DNA from: Komarekiella delphini-convector SJRDD-AB1
Lineage (GTDB): Bacteria; Cyanobacteriota; Cyanobacteriia; Cyanobacteriales; Nostocaceae
DNA: 64,000 nt
Assembly: GCF_014831675.1 (NCBI RefSeq)
Contig: NZ_VJXY01000005.1
Location: forward strand, 1-64,000
Direction of reading: 5' to 3'
Notes under the pieces: generated by a model
What the model was told of the DNA's origin: nothing
The model's database searches: none
What the model saw: only the letters and a program-made list of their open reading frames with translations
Translations under genes and position numbers: made by a program
Shown: piece by piece, positions 9,043 through 17,492 of the stretch
Position numbering within the stretch: the stretch's first letter is position 1
Layout: each line of letters starts with the position of its first letter

Positions 9043-9177
9043 TAACGAACCGCCAAGGACGCCAAGGACGCCAAGAGTAGAAAGAGAAGATTTGAGATAT
9101 TGCTGAATAAGTATCAAAGCCTAAAATTCATTCTCTCAAACTTTTACTCTCTGCGACTCTGCGCCTCTGCGTGAAAC
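9043..9177. repeat. Dispersed repeats between devB and devC
   Basis: GCCAAGGACGCCAAGGACGCC at about 9050-9072 and CTCTGCGACTCTGCGCCTCT at about 9146-9166. Related pieces occur at 891-920 and near 63005-63030. They are non-coding interspersed repeats common in Nostoc-like genomes. Confidence 0.6.
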
Positions 9178-9220
9178 AAAATTCATATTTCCACTCAACA
9201 ACGCCACATTTTACTAATCA

Positions 9221-10450
9221 TTAAGAAGCCGCAACGTCAATCTTGACTCGCACTTGCATCCCAGTTAAAGCGGCTACTTTTGAAGTATCTTCTGGGTGAA
9301 TGCGGATTTTAACTTCCACTACACGAGCATTAACATCGTTAGTTGGATTATTTTGGTCTTGATTTAAGCGGGTTTTACCAATCTGCAAACCAATCTGATC
9401 GACTTTACCCCGGATATCGCCACTAAAGCCGCCGTACTCGCTGTTAATTATCGCTTGCTGTCCTAGACGCACCTTGACGATATCAGTTTCGTAGACTTCT
9501 GCGATCGCATACATCTGTTTTGTTTGTCCTAATTCTGCAATTCCCTCTTGGGTATTTACCTGTTCTCCAACACGGGTATTGAGCCGTAAAATCTGCCCAG
9601 CGACGGGAACTCGCACTTGGGAATCTTCTAATTGAGCTTTTTGCTGTTCTACCTGGATTTGAGCTTGCTCTAATTCAGCTTTCGCAATCTCAACATCAAC
9701 TGGGCGCACTTCCTGCAAGCGCTTGAGATTCGCCTTTTCTTTAGCAAGTTGTGCTTGTACGGTGGATGTGGTGTTGTCTAACTCGGCCTTATTTTGCGAA
9801 AGAACTGCTTTTGCTCGATCAAATTTCTCTTGGGCGTCGTCTAACTCAGAGCGCTTGATAGCTCCTTGGTGAGCTAAAGTCACATAGCGTTGATATTGCA
9901 GCTGAGTATTGCGGATAGTTGCTTGGGCTTGGGCGATAGTTGCTTCTCGCTGTTTGGTTTCAGTTCGTAGGCGGGCTTCTAATTCAGTAATAGCAGCACG
10001 TTGGGCAGCAATTTCTCCCTGTTTAAAATCTCCTTGCTGAATTTTAAGCAATTGCGATCGCTTAATTATCACATTTGCTTGAGCATCCCTAAGTTGTTGT
10101 TCAGCTTTGTTCTGTCCTTGAAGAATGGCAATTACCTGATTTGCCTTGACAAAATCACCTTCCTTTACCAGGATTTGGTTAACACGGCTATCTTGGGCAT
10201 TAACTACAGAAATCTTAATCACGTCTCCTTCTGGTACTAACTTTCCTAAAGCTACTACCCGGCTGGAGGTAGCAACTTCAGTCTGTACCGGAGCATCACG
10301 AGGATTATTTTGTGCTTGTATAGAACCGCAAGCGACAGATAACGTGGAAAGACTGATGATAGTTGTGTAAGTCACACACTGCCGAAGCACGACAGATACA
10401 CCTTGCTGAAACTGAACCATAGCTAATGGGAGCATCATAGCTTTTGGCAT
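9221..10450 (-). CDS. devB: DevB-type membrane fusion (HlyD-like) adaptor
   Basis: 409 residues. A hydrophobic N-terminal segment (about 22-42, ending SVACGS) may be a signal anchor or a weak lipobox around the Cys. Then come a biotinyl-lipoyl half-domain, a long coiled-coil hairpin rich in Ala/Gln/Glu (about 120-285), and a beta-barrel region (GQILRLNTRVGEQVNTQEG). This is the periplasmic adaptor linking DevC to a TolC-like channel; no tolC-like gene is in the window. First gene of the devBCA operon. The start is uncertain because Met5, Met6 and Met11 also fit; none has a strong ribosome site. I found no convincing NtcA-type GTA-N8-TAC box in the 140 bp upstream. Confidence 0.85.
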   Translation of the reverse strand: MPKAMMLPLAMVQFQQGVSVVLRQCVTYTTIISLSTLSVACGSIQAQNNPRDAPVQTEVATSSRVVALGKLVPEGDVIKISVVNAQDSRVNQILVKEGDFVKANQVIAILQGQNKAEQQLRDAQANVIIKRSQLLKIQQGDFKQGEIAAQRAAITELEARLRTETKQREATIAQAQATIRNTQLQYQRYVTLAHQGAIKRSELDDAQEKFDRAKAVLSQNKAELDNTTSTVQAQLAKEKANLKRLQEVRPVDVEIAKAELEQAQIQVEQQKAQLEDSQVRVPVAGQILRLNTRVGEQVNTQEGIAELGQTKQMYAIAEVYETDIVKVRLGQQAIINSEYGGFSGDIRGKVDQIGLQIGKTRLNQDQNNPTNDVNARVVEVKIRIHPEDTSKVAALTGMQVRVKIDVAAS

Positions 10451-10611
10451 TATGTTTTGATGTTTACGTCAAGCCACAAACATGCTAAGAGGCAACGTCT
10501 ACAAGGAAATACAGACTCCAGGTGTATTTATAAGGTTCCCACGAATAAAATTGCTGACTATCAGCGATGATAATATCGATTCTCAATTGAATGTATCACA
10601 TAGTCAGTATC

Positions 10612-11196
10612 ATGCCGAAATTTGATAATCAACTAGAAACTTTTTATGCCACAAATCGCCAAAAATGGCGGGAATGGTTGGAGAAAAATCATCACACCTC
10701 TATTGGTATATGGCTCATCTACTACAAAGTTAAAAGTGGTAAGCCAAGCGTTCAATATAGCGAAGCTGTGAAAGAAGCTTTATGCTTTGGTTGGATTGAC
10801 AGTAAAGTCAAATCGTTAGATGAAGAACGTTATATGCAAATATTTACACCCCGAAAATCAAAAAGCGTATGGTCAAAGTTAAACAAGAAATATATTGAAG
10901 AACTTATCGAACAAAATTTAATGACGGATGCTGGTTTGAAAAAAATTGAAGTTGCTAAACAAGATAACTCCTGGAACACATTAGACGCTATAGAAGAGTT
11001 AATTATTCCAGTAGATTTAAAGCAAGCATTAGAAGCAAACGAAACTGCTAACAAATATTTTCAGGCATTTAGTAAGTCATCCAAAAAGAATATACTCTTT
11101 TGGATTGAAAGTGCCAAACGTCCAGAAACAAGGTTAAAAAGAATTGAGCAAACTATAAGCTCAGCTACACAGAATAAAAATCCATTAGTATTATGA
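10612..11196 (+). CDS. YdeI/OmpD-associated family protein
   Basis: 194 residues from the chosen ATG; an in-frame ATG seven codons upstream is possible but adds residues not usual in the family. The motif series WREWLEKNHHTSIGIWLIYYK, then EAVKEALCFGWIDSKVKS, then FTPRKSKSVWSKLNKK, is diagnostic for the YdeI/OmpD-associated family, sometimes named bacteriocin-protection proteins. The biochemical role is not settled; no enzyme activity is implied. It diverges from devB, sharing a 160-bp region. Cytosolic, no membrane segment. Confidence 0.85.
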   Translation: MPKFDNQLETFYATNRQKWREWLEKNHHTSIGIWLIYYKVKSGKPSVQYSEAVKEALCFGWIDSKVKSLDEERYMQIFTPRKSKSVWSKLNKKYIEELIEQNLMTDAGLKKIEVAKQDNSWNTLDAIEELIIPVDLKQALEANETANKYFQAFSKSSKKNILFWIESAKRPETRLKRIEQTISSATQNKNPLVL

Positions 11197-11939
11197 TGAC
11201 AATGTATAGCAAAGTGCTGAAGCGCGGATAGCTAGCGATACGCTAACGCTCTACTCTTCCATAACAGGCGATCGCCCCAATGAAATAAATAGACCTCTTG
11301 CATGAATCAGATTATGAACAGCCATAACACTATTTATTTGTGAGGCTGCACCAAATTTTCTTGACTTATTCTTTCTTTGTTTCTTTGTGTCCTTTGTCTT
11401 GAAAAGTTCTGATGCCTACGGCAACCCCTTCGGGGAACGGAGGAAGCCTCCGCTCAGACTTTTCGCTGCGCCTTTGCGGTTCGTTCCTCTTTTCAAATAT
11501 TCGTGCAAGAGGTCTCATCTAATTTCTTCCCGTCTAAAAGCTCGTTCCGAGTTTAAGATGCTCACTACTTATTTCGGGGAGCGCATTTGCTATTTCGGGG
11601 AACACATTTGCTATTTTAGCGAGTGCATTTGCTATTTCGGGGAACACATTTGCTATTTTAGCGATCGCATTTGCTATTTTGGCGAGTGCATTTGCTATTT
11701 TGGCGAGTGCATTTGCTATTTCGGGGAACGCATTTGCTATTTTAGCGATCGCATTTGCTATTTTGGCGAGTGCATTTGCTATTTTAGCGATCGTCATTAC
11801 TGATTGAGTTAATTATGGTACAGTATAAATACATATATAGTCTTAGTTTTTATGTTTTAATTAAAGCCATAAAAATACGCTTATCACGCAGAAAAGTATC
11901 CGAATATCTTGAAAAAGAACTATTCAAGAAATATCTTCT
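11197..11939. other. Intergenic region with several repeat types
   Basis: Begins with GATAGCTAGCGATACGCTAA-type repeat debris (11221-11260), continues with GC-rich palindromic pieces at 11411-11490 (CCCCTTCGGGG hairpin, CGGAGG/CCTCCG) and then the 21-bp tandem repeat (11566-11794). Open frames across it (up to 138 codons) only reflect the repeat. Confidence 0.6.
11566..11794. repeat. 21-bp tandem repeat array
   Basis: Ten clear units plus a degenerate one. The core is CATTTGCTATTT followed by one of three 9-base endings: CGGGGAA(C)(G/A), TAGCGA(T/G)(C/T)G or TGGCGAGTG. Some junctions create GCGATCGC. Because 21 is a multiple of 3 the array is open in several frames, giving (ICYFxxx)n on plus and (AxIANxx)n on minus, with no signs of a real protein. 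Confidence 0.85.
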
Positions 11940-12362
11940 ATGTCTTTAAAAACTCGCGGTTCTGCTGCTGTAGACAAAGCTCAACGTCGTCTTGCTCAGC
12001 TTAAATCCATTCATGAGCATCTGGATTTAGGGCACGGATTAACCATTGAAGTTTATGCCCACCTAATCGATACTACCCGTGCCATGCTAGAAGCCCATAA
12101 TACGCTTTTGTCTAATCTTGAGGAATCTCGTAAGACAATCACGCAGATGGATAGAGCACTCTCGGAATTGTCTGAGAGAATGCTCACTGGAGTCGCTACT
12201 ATATACGGCAAAAACAGCATAGAGTATTCAAAGGCAGGCGGCTCTAATCGAAAGCGGGCTAAACAATCTAGTTCACAAGTTCCTTCAGTTGTAGCGGTTC
12301 CTACCACTCAACCCGCTCAAAGTATAATTGCAAACAAGTCAACTAACGGCAAGCGCGGTTAG
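11940..12362 (+). CDS. Conserved-looking hypothetical coiled-coil protein
   Basis: 140 residues, family not recognised. Residues 10-85 are predicted helical with heptad character (TTRAMLEAHNTLLSNLEESR) and followed by a basic patch (SNRKRAKQSS) and a Ser/Pro/Gln-rich tail. No signal peptide or membrane span. The basic patch could bind nucleic acid, but that is a guess. It follows the tandem repeat array by 145 bp and stands alone before a DUF433/HicAB group. Codon use resembles the neighbours, so I take it as a real gene. Confidence 0.6.
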   Translation: MSLKTRGSAAVDKAQRRLAQLKSIHEHLDLGHGLTIEVYAHLIDTTRAMLEAHNTLLSNLEESRKTITQMDRALSELSERMLTGVATIYGKNSIEYSKAGGSNRKRAKQSSSQVPSVVAVPTTQPAQSIIANKSTNGKRG

Positions 12363-12479
12363 CTCTTGCTTTACAGCTAAATAGGCGTGTTCATCTACCT
12401 CAATACAACCTTATCTTAAAACTATTGTATTGCTGAGGTCTAGATAATCTTTGGCAAAATTGCAAATTGAATGTTTATA

Positions 12480-12541
12480 CCGATTCAATTAATAATTGCA
12501 ACAAATCCTTTGGTAGAGACGTTGCAATGCAACGTCTCTAC
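12480..12541 (+). repeat. Composite dispersed repeat, copy 1
   Basis: An AT-rich left part (CGATTCAATTAATAATTGCA...TTTGGT) runs directly into the palindrome GTAGAGACGTTGC-AAT-GCAACGTCTCTAC (12513-12541). The same left part plus palindrome occurs at 30551-30612 and 59574-59641, so the repeat unit is longer than the palindrome alone. Confidence 0.8.
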
Positions 12542-12580
12542 TAATGTCATCATAGAAGAAGCAAGAAACGAGCAAAGACA

Positions 12581-12811
12581 ATGCAAAAACAGCTTAAGCA
12601 ACTAGTTGTATCTGATCCAACAGTGATGATGGGAAAACCTGTAATTGTCGGGACACGCATCACCGTTGAGTTAATTCTAGAAAAGCTAGCTGCTGGCGAA
12701 ACCCCAGAACAAATTCTAGAATCTCATCCACGACTCACACGCGAAGCTATTCAAGCAGCTTTAGCATTTATCTTTGCATCAACAAATTTTTCAAGAAATA
12801 TGAGACGATAG
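12581..12811 (+). CDS. DUF433 protein (antitoxin-like)
   Basis: 76 residues. GKPVIVGTRITVELILEKLA and the following AGETPEQILESHPRLTREAI are the hallmark of DUF433, a small HTH-like family usually encoded as the antitoxin next to a DUF5615 PIN-like toxin. No DUF5615 gene follows here. The C-terminus (FASTNFSRNMRR) departs from the usual AAL-AA-E ending, so the gene may have lost its natural end and its partner. It precedes hicA by 24 bp and could be co-transcribed with it. Confidence 0.8.
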   Translation: MQKQLKQLVVSDPTVMMGKPVIVGTRITVELILEKLAAGETPEQILESHPRLTREAIQAALAFIFASTNFSRNMRR

Positions 12812-12835
12812 AAACATTAGAACAGTCAAAAAAAC

Positions 12836-13102
12836 GTGAGTCAACAAGAGAAACTCTTAGCTAAAATCCAATCAGGTACTTCTGATACAGATATTCCTTT
12901 TGCTCAACTGTGGCAACTCTTATATAGTTTAGGCTTTGATGAAAGGATTCGTGGTAATCACCGCATCTTTGTCAAACAAGATGTTGAGGAGATATTGAAC
13001 CTACAACACAAAATAGGAAAAGCCAAAAGCTATCAAGTTAAGCAAGTTCGCGCAGTGATTCTCAAGTATCAGCTAGGAATTAAAAATGATGCTTCACTAT
13101 GA
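12836..13102 (+). CDS. hicA: HicA-family mRNA interferase toxin
   Basis: 88 residues, GTG start, no good ribosome site. The C-terminal 55 residues show the HicA double-stranded-RNA-binding fold, with the motif GNHRIF holding the expected catalytic His and a following QHKIGKAKSYQVKQVRAVI segment. The N-terminal 30 residues are longer than in classical 60-residue HicA proteins but occur in cyanobacterial variants. HicA cleaves mRNA when free of its antitoxin. The hicB gene starts 17 bases before the hicA stop, so the two are translationally coupled. Alternative reading: a related dsRBD toxin. Confidence 0.78.
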   Translation: MSQQEKLLAKIQSGTSDTDIPFAQLWQLLYSLGFDERIRGNHRIFVKQDVEEILNLQHKIGKAKSYQVKQVRAVILKYQLGIKNDASL

Positions 13103-13313
13103 AATTATTCTCTATTGGAGTGAAGAAGATACAGCATTTATTGCCGAAGTACCAGAATTACCAGGCTGTGCTGCTGATGGCGAAACTTATCAAGAAGCAC
13201 TGCAAAATGTAGAAATTGTTATGCAGGAATGGATAGAAGTGGCTAAGGATTTAGGGCGTCAAATTCCTCAACCGCGACGGCGCTTAATATCTCTAGCAAA
13301 GGATAAGGAATAG
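13086..13313 (+). CDS. hicB: HicB-family antitoxin
   Basis: 75 residues. YEIILYWSEEDTAFIAEVPE followed by LPGCAADGETYQEALQNVE is the standard HicB N-terminal partial RNase-H-like fold. The C-terminal DNA-binding domain found in longer HicB proteins is not present; the protein ends in a short basic tail (PQPRRRLISLAKDKE), so autoregulation would need another factor or this tail. It overlaps hicA by 17 bases. Start could be the first or second of two adjacent ATG codons. Confidence 0.85.
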   Translation: MMLHYEIILYWSEEDTAFIAEVPELPGCAADGETYQEALQNVEIVMQEWIEVAKDLGRQIPQPRRRLISLAKDKE

Positions 13314-13452
13314 GGAATGGGGGCCCCCTCTGGGGATAAGGGGGAATGGAAATTGGAAACAAAGAATAGGGGATTATTAACAGGCTTTAAAAGTATAAAT
13401 TTGTATCTCCACAAATATCAAACAAATGATAGAAGTATTTGAGTAATTACAA

Positions 13453-13956
13453 TTAAATAATAGGTTTATTAATTCGCAGCCCCATGATAACTAAGTCCCG
13501 TTCAACGTCATCAATTTCTGCGATTTTAGGTAAATGCCCCCAATTTTGAAAGCCAAATGTCTCAAACAGCTTTAAGCTGGGTTGATTATGAGCAAAAATG
13601 AAGCCTACAAGGGTCTTTATACTTAAATTAGGACTTTCGCTAATTGCTTTTGCTAAAAGTTGCCGTCCTAAACCACGTCGATGAAAAGCAGAAGCAATGT
13701 AAATACTAATTTCGGCAGTTGTATTATAGGCTGGTCGCCCATAAAATGATTGGAAACTGAGCCACCCAGCAATTACTCCTTCTACTTCGATTACCCAAAG
13801 TGGGCGTTGTGAAGGCGATCGCCCTTTAAACCAAACCAAGCGACTTTCCACAGACACAGGTTCTAAATCAGCGGTTGCCATACGGCTAGGAATTGCAGCA
13901 TTATAAATTGCCACAATTGCAGGTAAGTCAGTTTCAGTGGCGTGGCGAATAGTCAT
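13453..13956 (-). CDS. GNAT N-acetyltransferase, phosphinothricin/MnaT-like
   Basis: 167 residues. Starts TIRHATETDLPAIVAIYNAA and has the acetyl-CoA loop RRGLGRQLL (motif A), followed by NQPSLKLFETFGF (motif B), as in the phosphinothricin or methionine-sulfone acetyltransferase group (PAT/YncA/MnaT). It probably acetylates the amino group of a small amino-acid-like substrate; the real substrate cannot be read from the sequence. Cytosolic. An 11-fold heptamer tandem repeat lies directly upstream and could affect its promoter. Confidence 0.8.
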   Translation of the reverse strand: MTIRHATETDLPAIVAIYNAAIPSRMATADLEPVSVESRLVWFKGRSPSQRPLWVIEVEGVIAGWLSFQSFYGRPAYNTTAEISIYIASAFHRRGLGRQLLAKAISESPNLSIKTLVGFIFAHNQPSLKLFETFGFQNWGHLPKIAEIDDVERDLVIMGLRINKPII

Positions 13957-13962
13957 TGCTAC

Positions 13963-14040
13963 AAACAGTAAACAGTAAACAGTAAACAGTAAACAGTAAA
14001 CAGTAAACAGTAAACAGTAAACAGTAAACAGTAAACAGTA
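13963..14040. repeat. Heptanucleotide tandem repeat (AACAGTA)n
   Basis: About eleven perfect copies of a 7-bp unit directly upstream of the acetyltransferase gene. Short tandemly repeated heptamers of this sort are known from heterocystous cyanobacteria. Perfect copies suggest recent expansion and likely length variation between strains. Confidence 0.9.
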
Positions 14041-14125
14041 ATCAGTTAACTGTTAAATAAGATTTTAATTATTAACCTAGAAATTCATTCCTGGGTGGTT
14101 GTTGAGAGAAGTGCAAGAATTTAAT

Positions 14126-16159
14126 TTATGGAAGCTGAGGTAATTCTAAAACACTGGCAACTAAAGCAATCAACTCTGTAGGGTCAACTGGCTTAGATAA
14201 ATGCTTCTGAAACCCTGCTGAAAGGGCTTTTAATCGGTCTTCTTCTCGCGTGTATGCTGTTAAAGCGATCGCTGGGATATGTCCGCCTTTTTCTGGTTCT
14301 AAAGAGCGCAGTTGACGAATCAACGTGTAACCATCTTGATCTGACATCCCAATATCGCTAATTAAGACATCTGGTTTTGAGTGTTCTAATATTTTTAGCG
14401 CTTCATCAACTGATGCTACCGCAGTGGCGATCGCTCCATACTCTTCAAACATGAAGCTGAGAAAGTTACGGGTATCCGTTTCATCATCTACTACTAGAAC
14501 CTTTAATCCAGCAAGGGGAGCAGAGCCAGCAGGCAAGGAAGTTTCTCCTTCTGTTTCTTTATTCTTACTACCTCTGTTTTCGCGTAGCAATGGTAGTCTG
14601 ACGGTAAAAGTTGCTCCCTGTCCTGTACCTGGACTTTCAGCCGAGATTGTGCCTTTGTGCAGTTCCACCAAATGGCGGACGATCGCTAATCCTAATCCTA
14701 GCCCATTGTGCGATCGTGTTGTTGTGCTATCTGCCTGTCGGAACCGCTCAAATACTTTAGGTAAAAATTCTGGGCTGATGCCAATACCAGTATCAATAAC
14801 TTGAATTTGGGCAGATTTGATAGTTGTTAATTCTTCCTGAGTACTAACCATTGATAAAGTAACTTCTACCTTGCCACCTTTAGGAGTGAACTTAATGGCG
14901 TTAGTTAGGAGATTCCAGACAACTTGTTGTAAACGGGCTGAATCGCCAAAGACTGACCCTATGGAAGTATCCAGGATAGTGTTTAATTGAATACCTTTTG
15001 TATCTGCCAAGGGACGTACTGCCTCTAGGGCTGCTTCAGTCACAGTTACCAAATTCACAGCACAAATATTTAACCGCAGTTGACCCCGGATAATCCGTGA
15101 TACATCCAAAATATCCTCAATTAATTGCACTTGAGACGTAGCGTTGCGTTCAATCGCCTCTAGGGCGCGAGCAGTTGCTTTTTCGTCAAGTTTCTTGGAG
15201 CGGAGGATTTTTGACCAACCCAGCATCGAGGTTAAGGGTGTGCGAAGTTCATGGGAGAGAACAGCGAGAAATTCATCTTTCATTCGATTTGCTGCTTCTG
15301 CTTCTGCTCTTGCTGTTTGTTCTCGAATTACTTGAGCGCGGACTTCTTCGGCTTGCTTGCGTTCAGTAACATCTTCGAGCGTACCGACATACCCTAGCAA
15401 TTCGCCTTGACTCGAAAGCATCGGTGATGACCGAATTTGAACCCAACGGATATGGCCATGAGCATTTTGAAATCGAAATTCTTCAGAGTAGTCACGACCT
15501 TGACTAATGTAATTAGACCAACTGGCGATCGCTTTGTCGCGATCACTTGGATGAACAGATTCCAGCCACCTTTTAACTAAACTTTCTGCTGGTCTGAGTC
15601 CGCAAATTGCCTGATAACGGGGATTAGTATAGTTACAGCGTCCTTCAGTGTCAGTCTCAAAAATGCCAATAGGTGAACAGGTACTCAGTGAACGGAAGCG
15701 TTCTTCACTTTGTCTAAGTTCAGCATTGACGGCTACAAGTTCAGCAGCTTGTCTTTTCACTGCTTCTGTTTTCTTAAATAATTCTACAAATACTGTGACT
15801 TTAGAAGTTAAAATATTTGGGTCTATTGGTTTGAGCAGATAATCGACTGCACCTAGGGCATAGCCTTTAAATAGCATTTGGTCGCTGGTGCTAAAGGCAG
15901 TGAGAAAAATAATTGGAGTGTGACGCGATCGCCCCCGATTCCGAATCAAAGTAGCAGTTTCAAAACCATCAATCCCTGGCATTTGCACATCCAGCAAAAT
16001 CACCGCAAAGTCTTGATGCAACAGACACCTCAAAGCTTCTTCCCCAGAGGTTGCTCTCACCAGATTTTCCCCCAGTTTTTCCAGGATTGCCTCTAGTGCT
16101 AGCAAGTTTTCTAGTTTATCATCCACTAGGAGGATGTTTACTTTGGGTTCCATCTGCAT
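14126..16159 (-). CDS. Hybrid sensor histidine kinase (REC-PAS-HisKA-HATPase-REC)
   Basis: 677 residues, no membrane span, so cytosolic. Receiver 1 at 8-122 with phospho-acceptor D57; PAS domain at about 153-268; HisKA with H303 in LSHELRTPLT; HATPase with N-box NLLTNAIKF, DTGIGI and GLGLGLAIV; receiver 2 at 553-670 with D602. The N-terminal receiver suggests it takes a phosphate from another kinase, while the C-terminal receiver accepts from H303. It begins 4 bp after the cheB-like gene, so both come from one transcript. The PAS ligand is unknown. No DNA-binding output: the signal must pass to another protein. Confidence 0.9.
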   Translation of the reverse strand: MQMEPKVNILLVDDKLENLLALEAILEKLGENLVRATSGEEALRCLLHQDFAVILLDVQMPGIDGFETATLIRNRGRSRHTPIIFLTAFSTSDQMLFKGYALGAVDYLLKPIDPNILTSKVTVFVELFKKTEAVKRQAAELVAVNAELRQSEERFRSLSTCSPIGIFETDTEGRCNYTNPRYQAICGLRPAESLVKRWLESVHPSDRDKAIASWSNYISQGRDYSEEFRFQNAHGHIRWVQIRSSPMLSSQGELLGYVGTLEDVTERKQAEEVRAQVIREQTARAEAEAANRMKDEFLAVLSHELRTPLTSMLGWSKILRSKKLDEKATARALEAIERNATSQVQLIEDILDVSRIIRGQLRLNICAVNLVTVTEAALEAVRPLADTKGIQLNTILDTSIGSVFGDSARLQQVVWNLLTNAIKFTPKGGKVEVTLSMVSTQEELTTIKSAQIQVIDTGIGISPEFLPKVFERFRQADSTTTRSHNGLGLGLAIVRHLVELHKGTISAESPGTGQGATFTVRLPLLRENRGSKNKETEGETSLPAGSAPLAGLKVLVVDDETDTRNFLSFMFEEYGAIATAVASVDEALKILEHSKPDVLISDIGMSDQDGYTLIRQLRSLEPEKGGHIPAIALTAYTREEDRLKALSAGFQKHLSKPVDPTELIALVASVLELPQLP

Positions 16160-16163
16160 GGTT

Positions 16164-16751
16164 TCATTTCCGTATAGGGTGACAAAGCTTGACTAACTGA
16201 GAAGCAATGTCTGAGAGTGACAAAATCCAGTCTACTGCAACAGCAGAAATTGCTGCTTCTGGCATAATGCAACTCTCAGCGGTGGTAGGTTCTTGAACAA
16301 TAGTGAGTCCTCCCCGCGCTTTCACTTTTTTAAGACCTTGAACACCATCTTGGTTTGCTCCTGTCAATATTACACCGATGACTTGCTGGGCGTATATATC
16401 AGCTGCCGACTCAAACAGCACATCAATCGATGGTCGGGCATAAGAAACAGGCTCATCAGTAGAAAGAGCAAAGTGATTTGGTTCAATTAGCAAGTGATAA
16501 TCTGCGGGAGCTAGATAGACATGCCCTGACTCTATTTGATCTTTGTCTTCCACTTCTCGGATCGGCAACAAAGTGTGTTCTTGTAATAATTTATTCAGTG
16601 TGTCATCAGACTCTTTGTGGCGGTGTTGCACGATCGCGATCGGCACAACCAAGTCTGCTGGTAAGTTTCTCAGAATAATTTTTAGTGCTGATAATCCGCC
16701 CAAAGAAGTCCCAATGACCACTATTTTAAATGACACTTTTTTAGCCCTCAT
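16164..16751 (-). CDS. CheB-type methylesterase domain protein, stand-alone
   Basis: 195 residues, only the catalytic domain of CheB. The triad is in place: S16 in GTSLGGL, H43 in VQHRH, D135 in GANQDG. The receiver domain that normally controls CheB is missing, but the next gene (4 bp away) encodes a kinase with two receivers that could supply regulation. CheB removes methyl groups from (and deamidates) glutamates of chemoreceptors; no receptor gene is in the window. A cheR-like methyltransferase gene lies 5.6 kb away on the same strand. Start chosen at the first ATG. Confidence 0.85.
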   Translation of the reverse strand: MRAKKVSFKIVVIGTSLGGLSALKIILRNLPADLVVPIAIVQHRHKESDDTLNKLLQEHTLLPIREVEDKDQIESGHVYLAPADYHLLIEPNHFALSTDEPVSYARPSIDVLFESAADIYAQQVIGVILTGANQDGVQGLKKVKARGGLTIVQEPTTAESCIMPEAAISAVAVDWILSLSDIASQLVKLCHPIRK

Positions 16752-17492
16752 GCCCGTGGAATCAGGATTGCAATCTCGATGTAACTTGATGGCTCATAGA
16801 ATACTTTTCCCATTCTCCAACTCCTCGACAACTATTAAGCTCATCCCACCCCTAAAAGAGGATGGGATTTCACGTTGACTGTTGACTGTTAACTGTTGAC
16901 TGTTAACTGTTGACTGTTAACTGTTGACTGTCAACGGCGTCGGGGCGTCTTTCATCACCTACCGAGAAGGAATTGGTTTTCGCGACGCCTTTTTATAACC
17001 TACCTTGATTTGGCGTTTATATCATCCATTTAAAAGTATATCTATTTGTTATTAGCATTACAAATTGATATTTTATAAAAGTGAAGTAATTTACATAAAC
17101 ATAGACTATTGGTATTTAATAATATTTTAATAATGCAAGAACAGATACATTATAAAACCTAGCTTTTGCTAAATAAATAACTTTTAATTTTTAATTTTTA
17201 ATTTTTTGACAATTCACAAAAATTTACCTAAGCTAAAAGATAGGTTAAGCAAATCAAACAAGTGACAGCGATTTAGTTTAGCTACATCAAGAATTGCTGT
17301 TGCAGAATATCGCCCAGGAAAATGAATCGCAACCACAATCATTTACTTTAAAAGCAAATTCAGCAGATTGCACCAGGTAGATATTAAACAAATTCTGGTC
17401 ATCTAGGAATGGATGCTGATGGTGATGTTAGCGAGTATTCATCAATCAATAAAATTTGACCCAGGTGCAGTAGATATGTCCAGGAGAACACC
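16752..17492. other. Intergenic region upstream of the oxidase operon
   Basis: Contains a heptamer-type tandem repeat (16873-16935), an AT-rich run of (TTTTTAA)n near 17186-17207 and a GGCGTCG/CGACGCC inverted repeat (16936-16989). It must hold the promoter for the DUF2231/cta operon, but no promoter boxes can be named with confidence. Confidence 0.5.
16873..16935. repeat. Heptanucleotide tandem repeat (TGACTGT/TAACTGT)n
   Basis: About eight copies of a 7-bp unit alternating TTGACTG and TTAACTG, ending in TTGACTGTCAAC, which is itself a small palindrome. Same class as 13963-14040 but a different unit. Confidence 0.85.

Noticed and set aside
10451-10611. NtcA-type site (GTA-N8-TAC) before devB
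   Set aside because: Searched by eye on both strands; no match with proper spacing and a -10 box.
11387-11803. 138-codon plus frame and 87-codon minus frame with seven-residue repeats
   Set aside because: Both come from the 21-bp tandem array, which is open in several frames; no ribosome site or non-repeat domain.
13963-14040. Possible CRISPR array
   Set aside because: The 7-bp units follow each other without spacers. No spaced repeat array was seen anywhere in the window.
16936-16996. GGCGTCG / CGACGCC inverted repeat followed by TTTTT as a terminator
   Set aside because: The loop is about 40 bases and no plus-strand gene precedes it.
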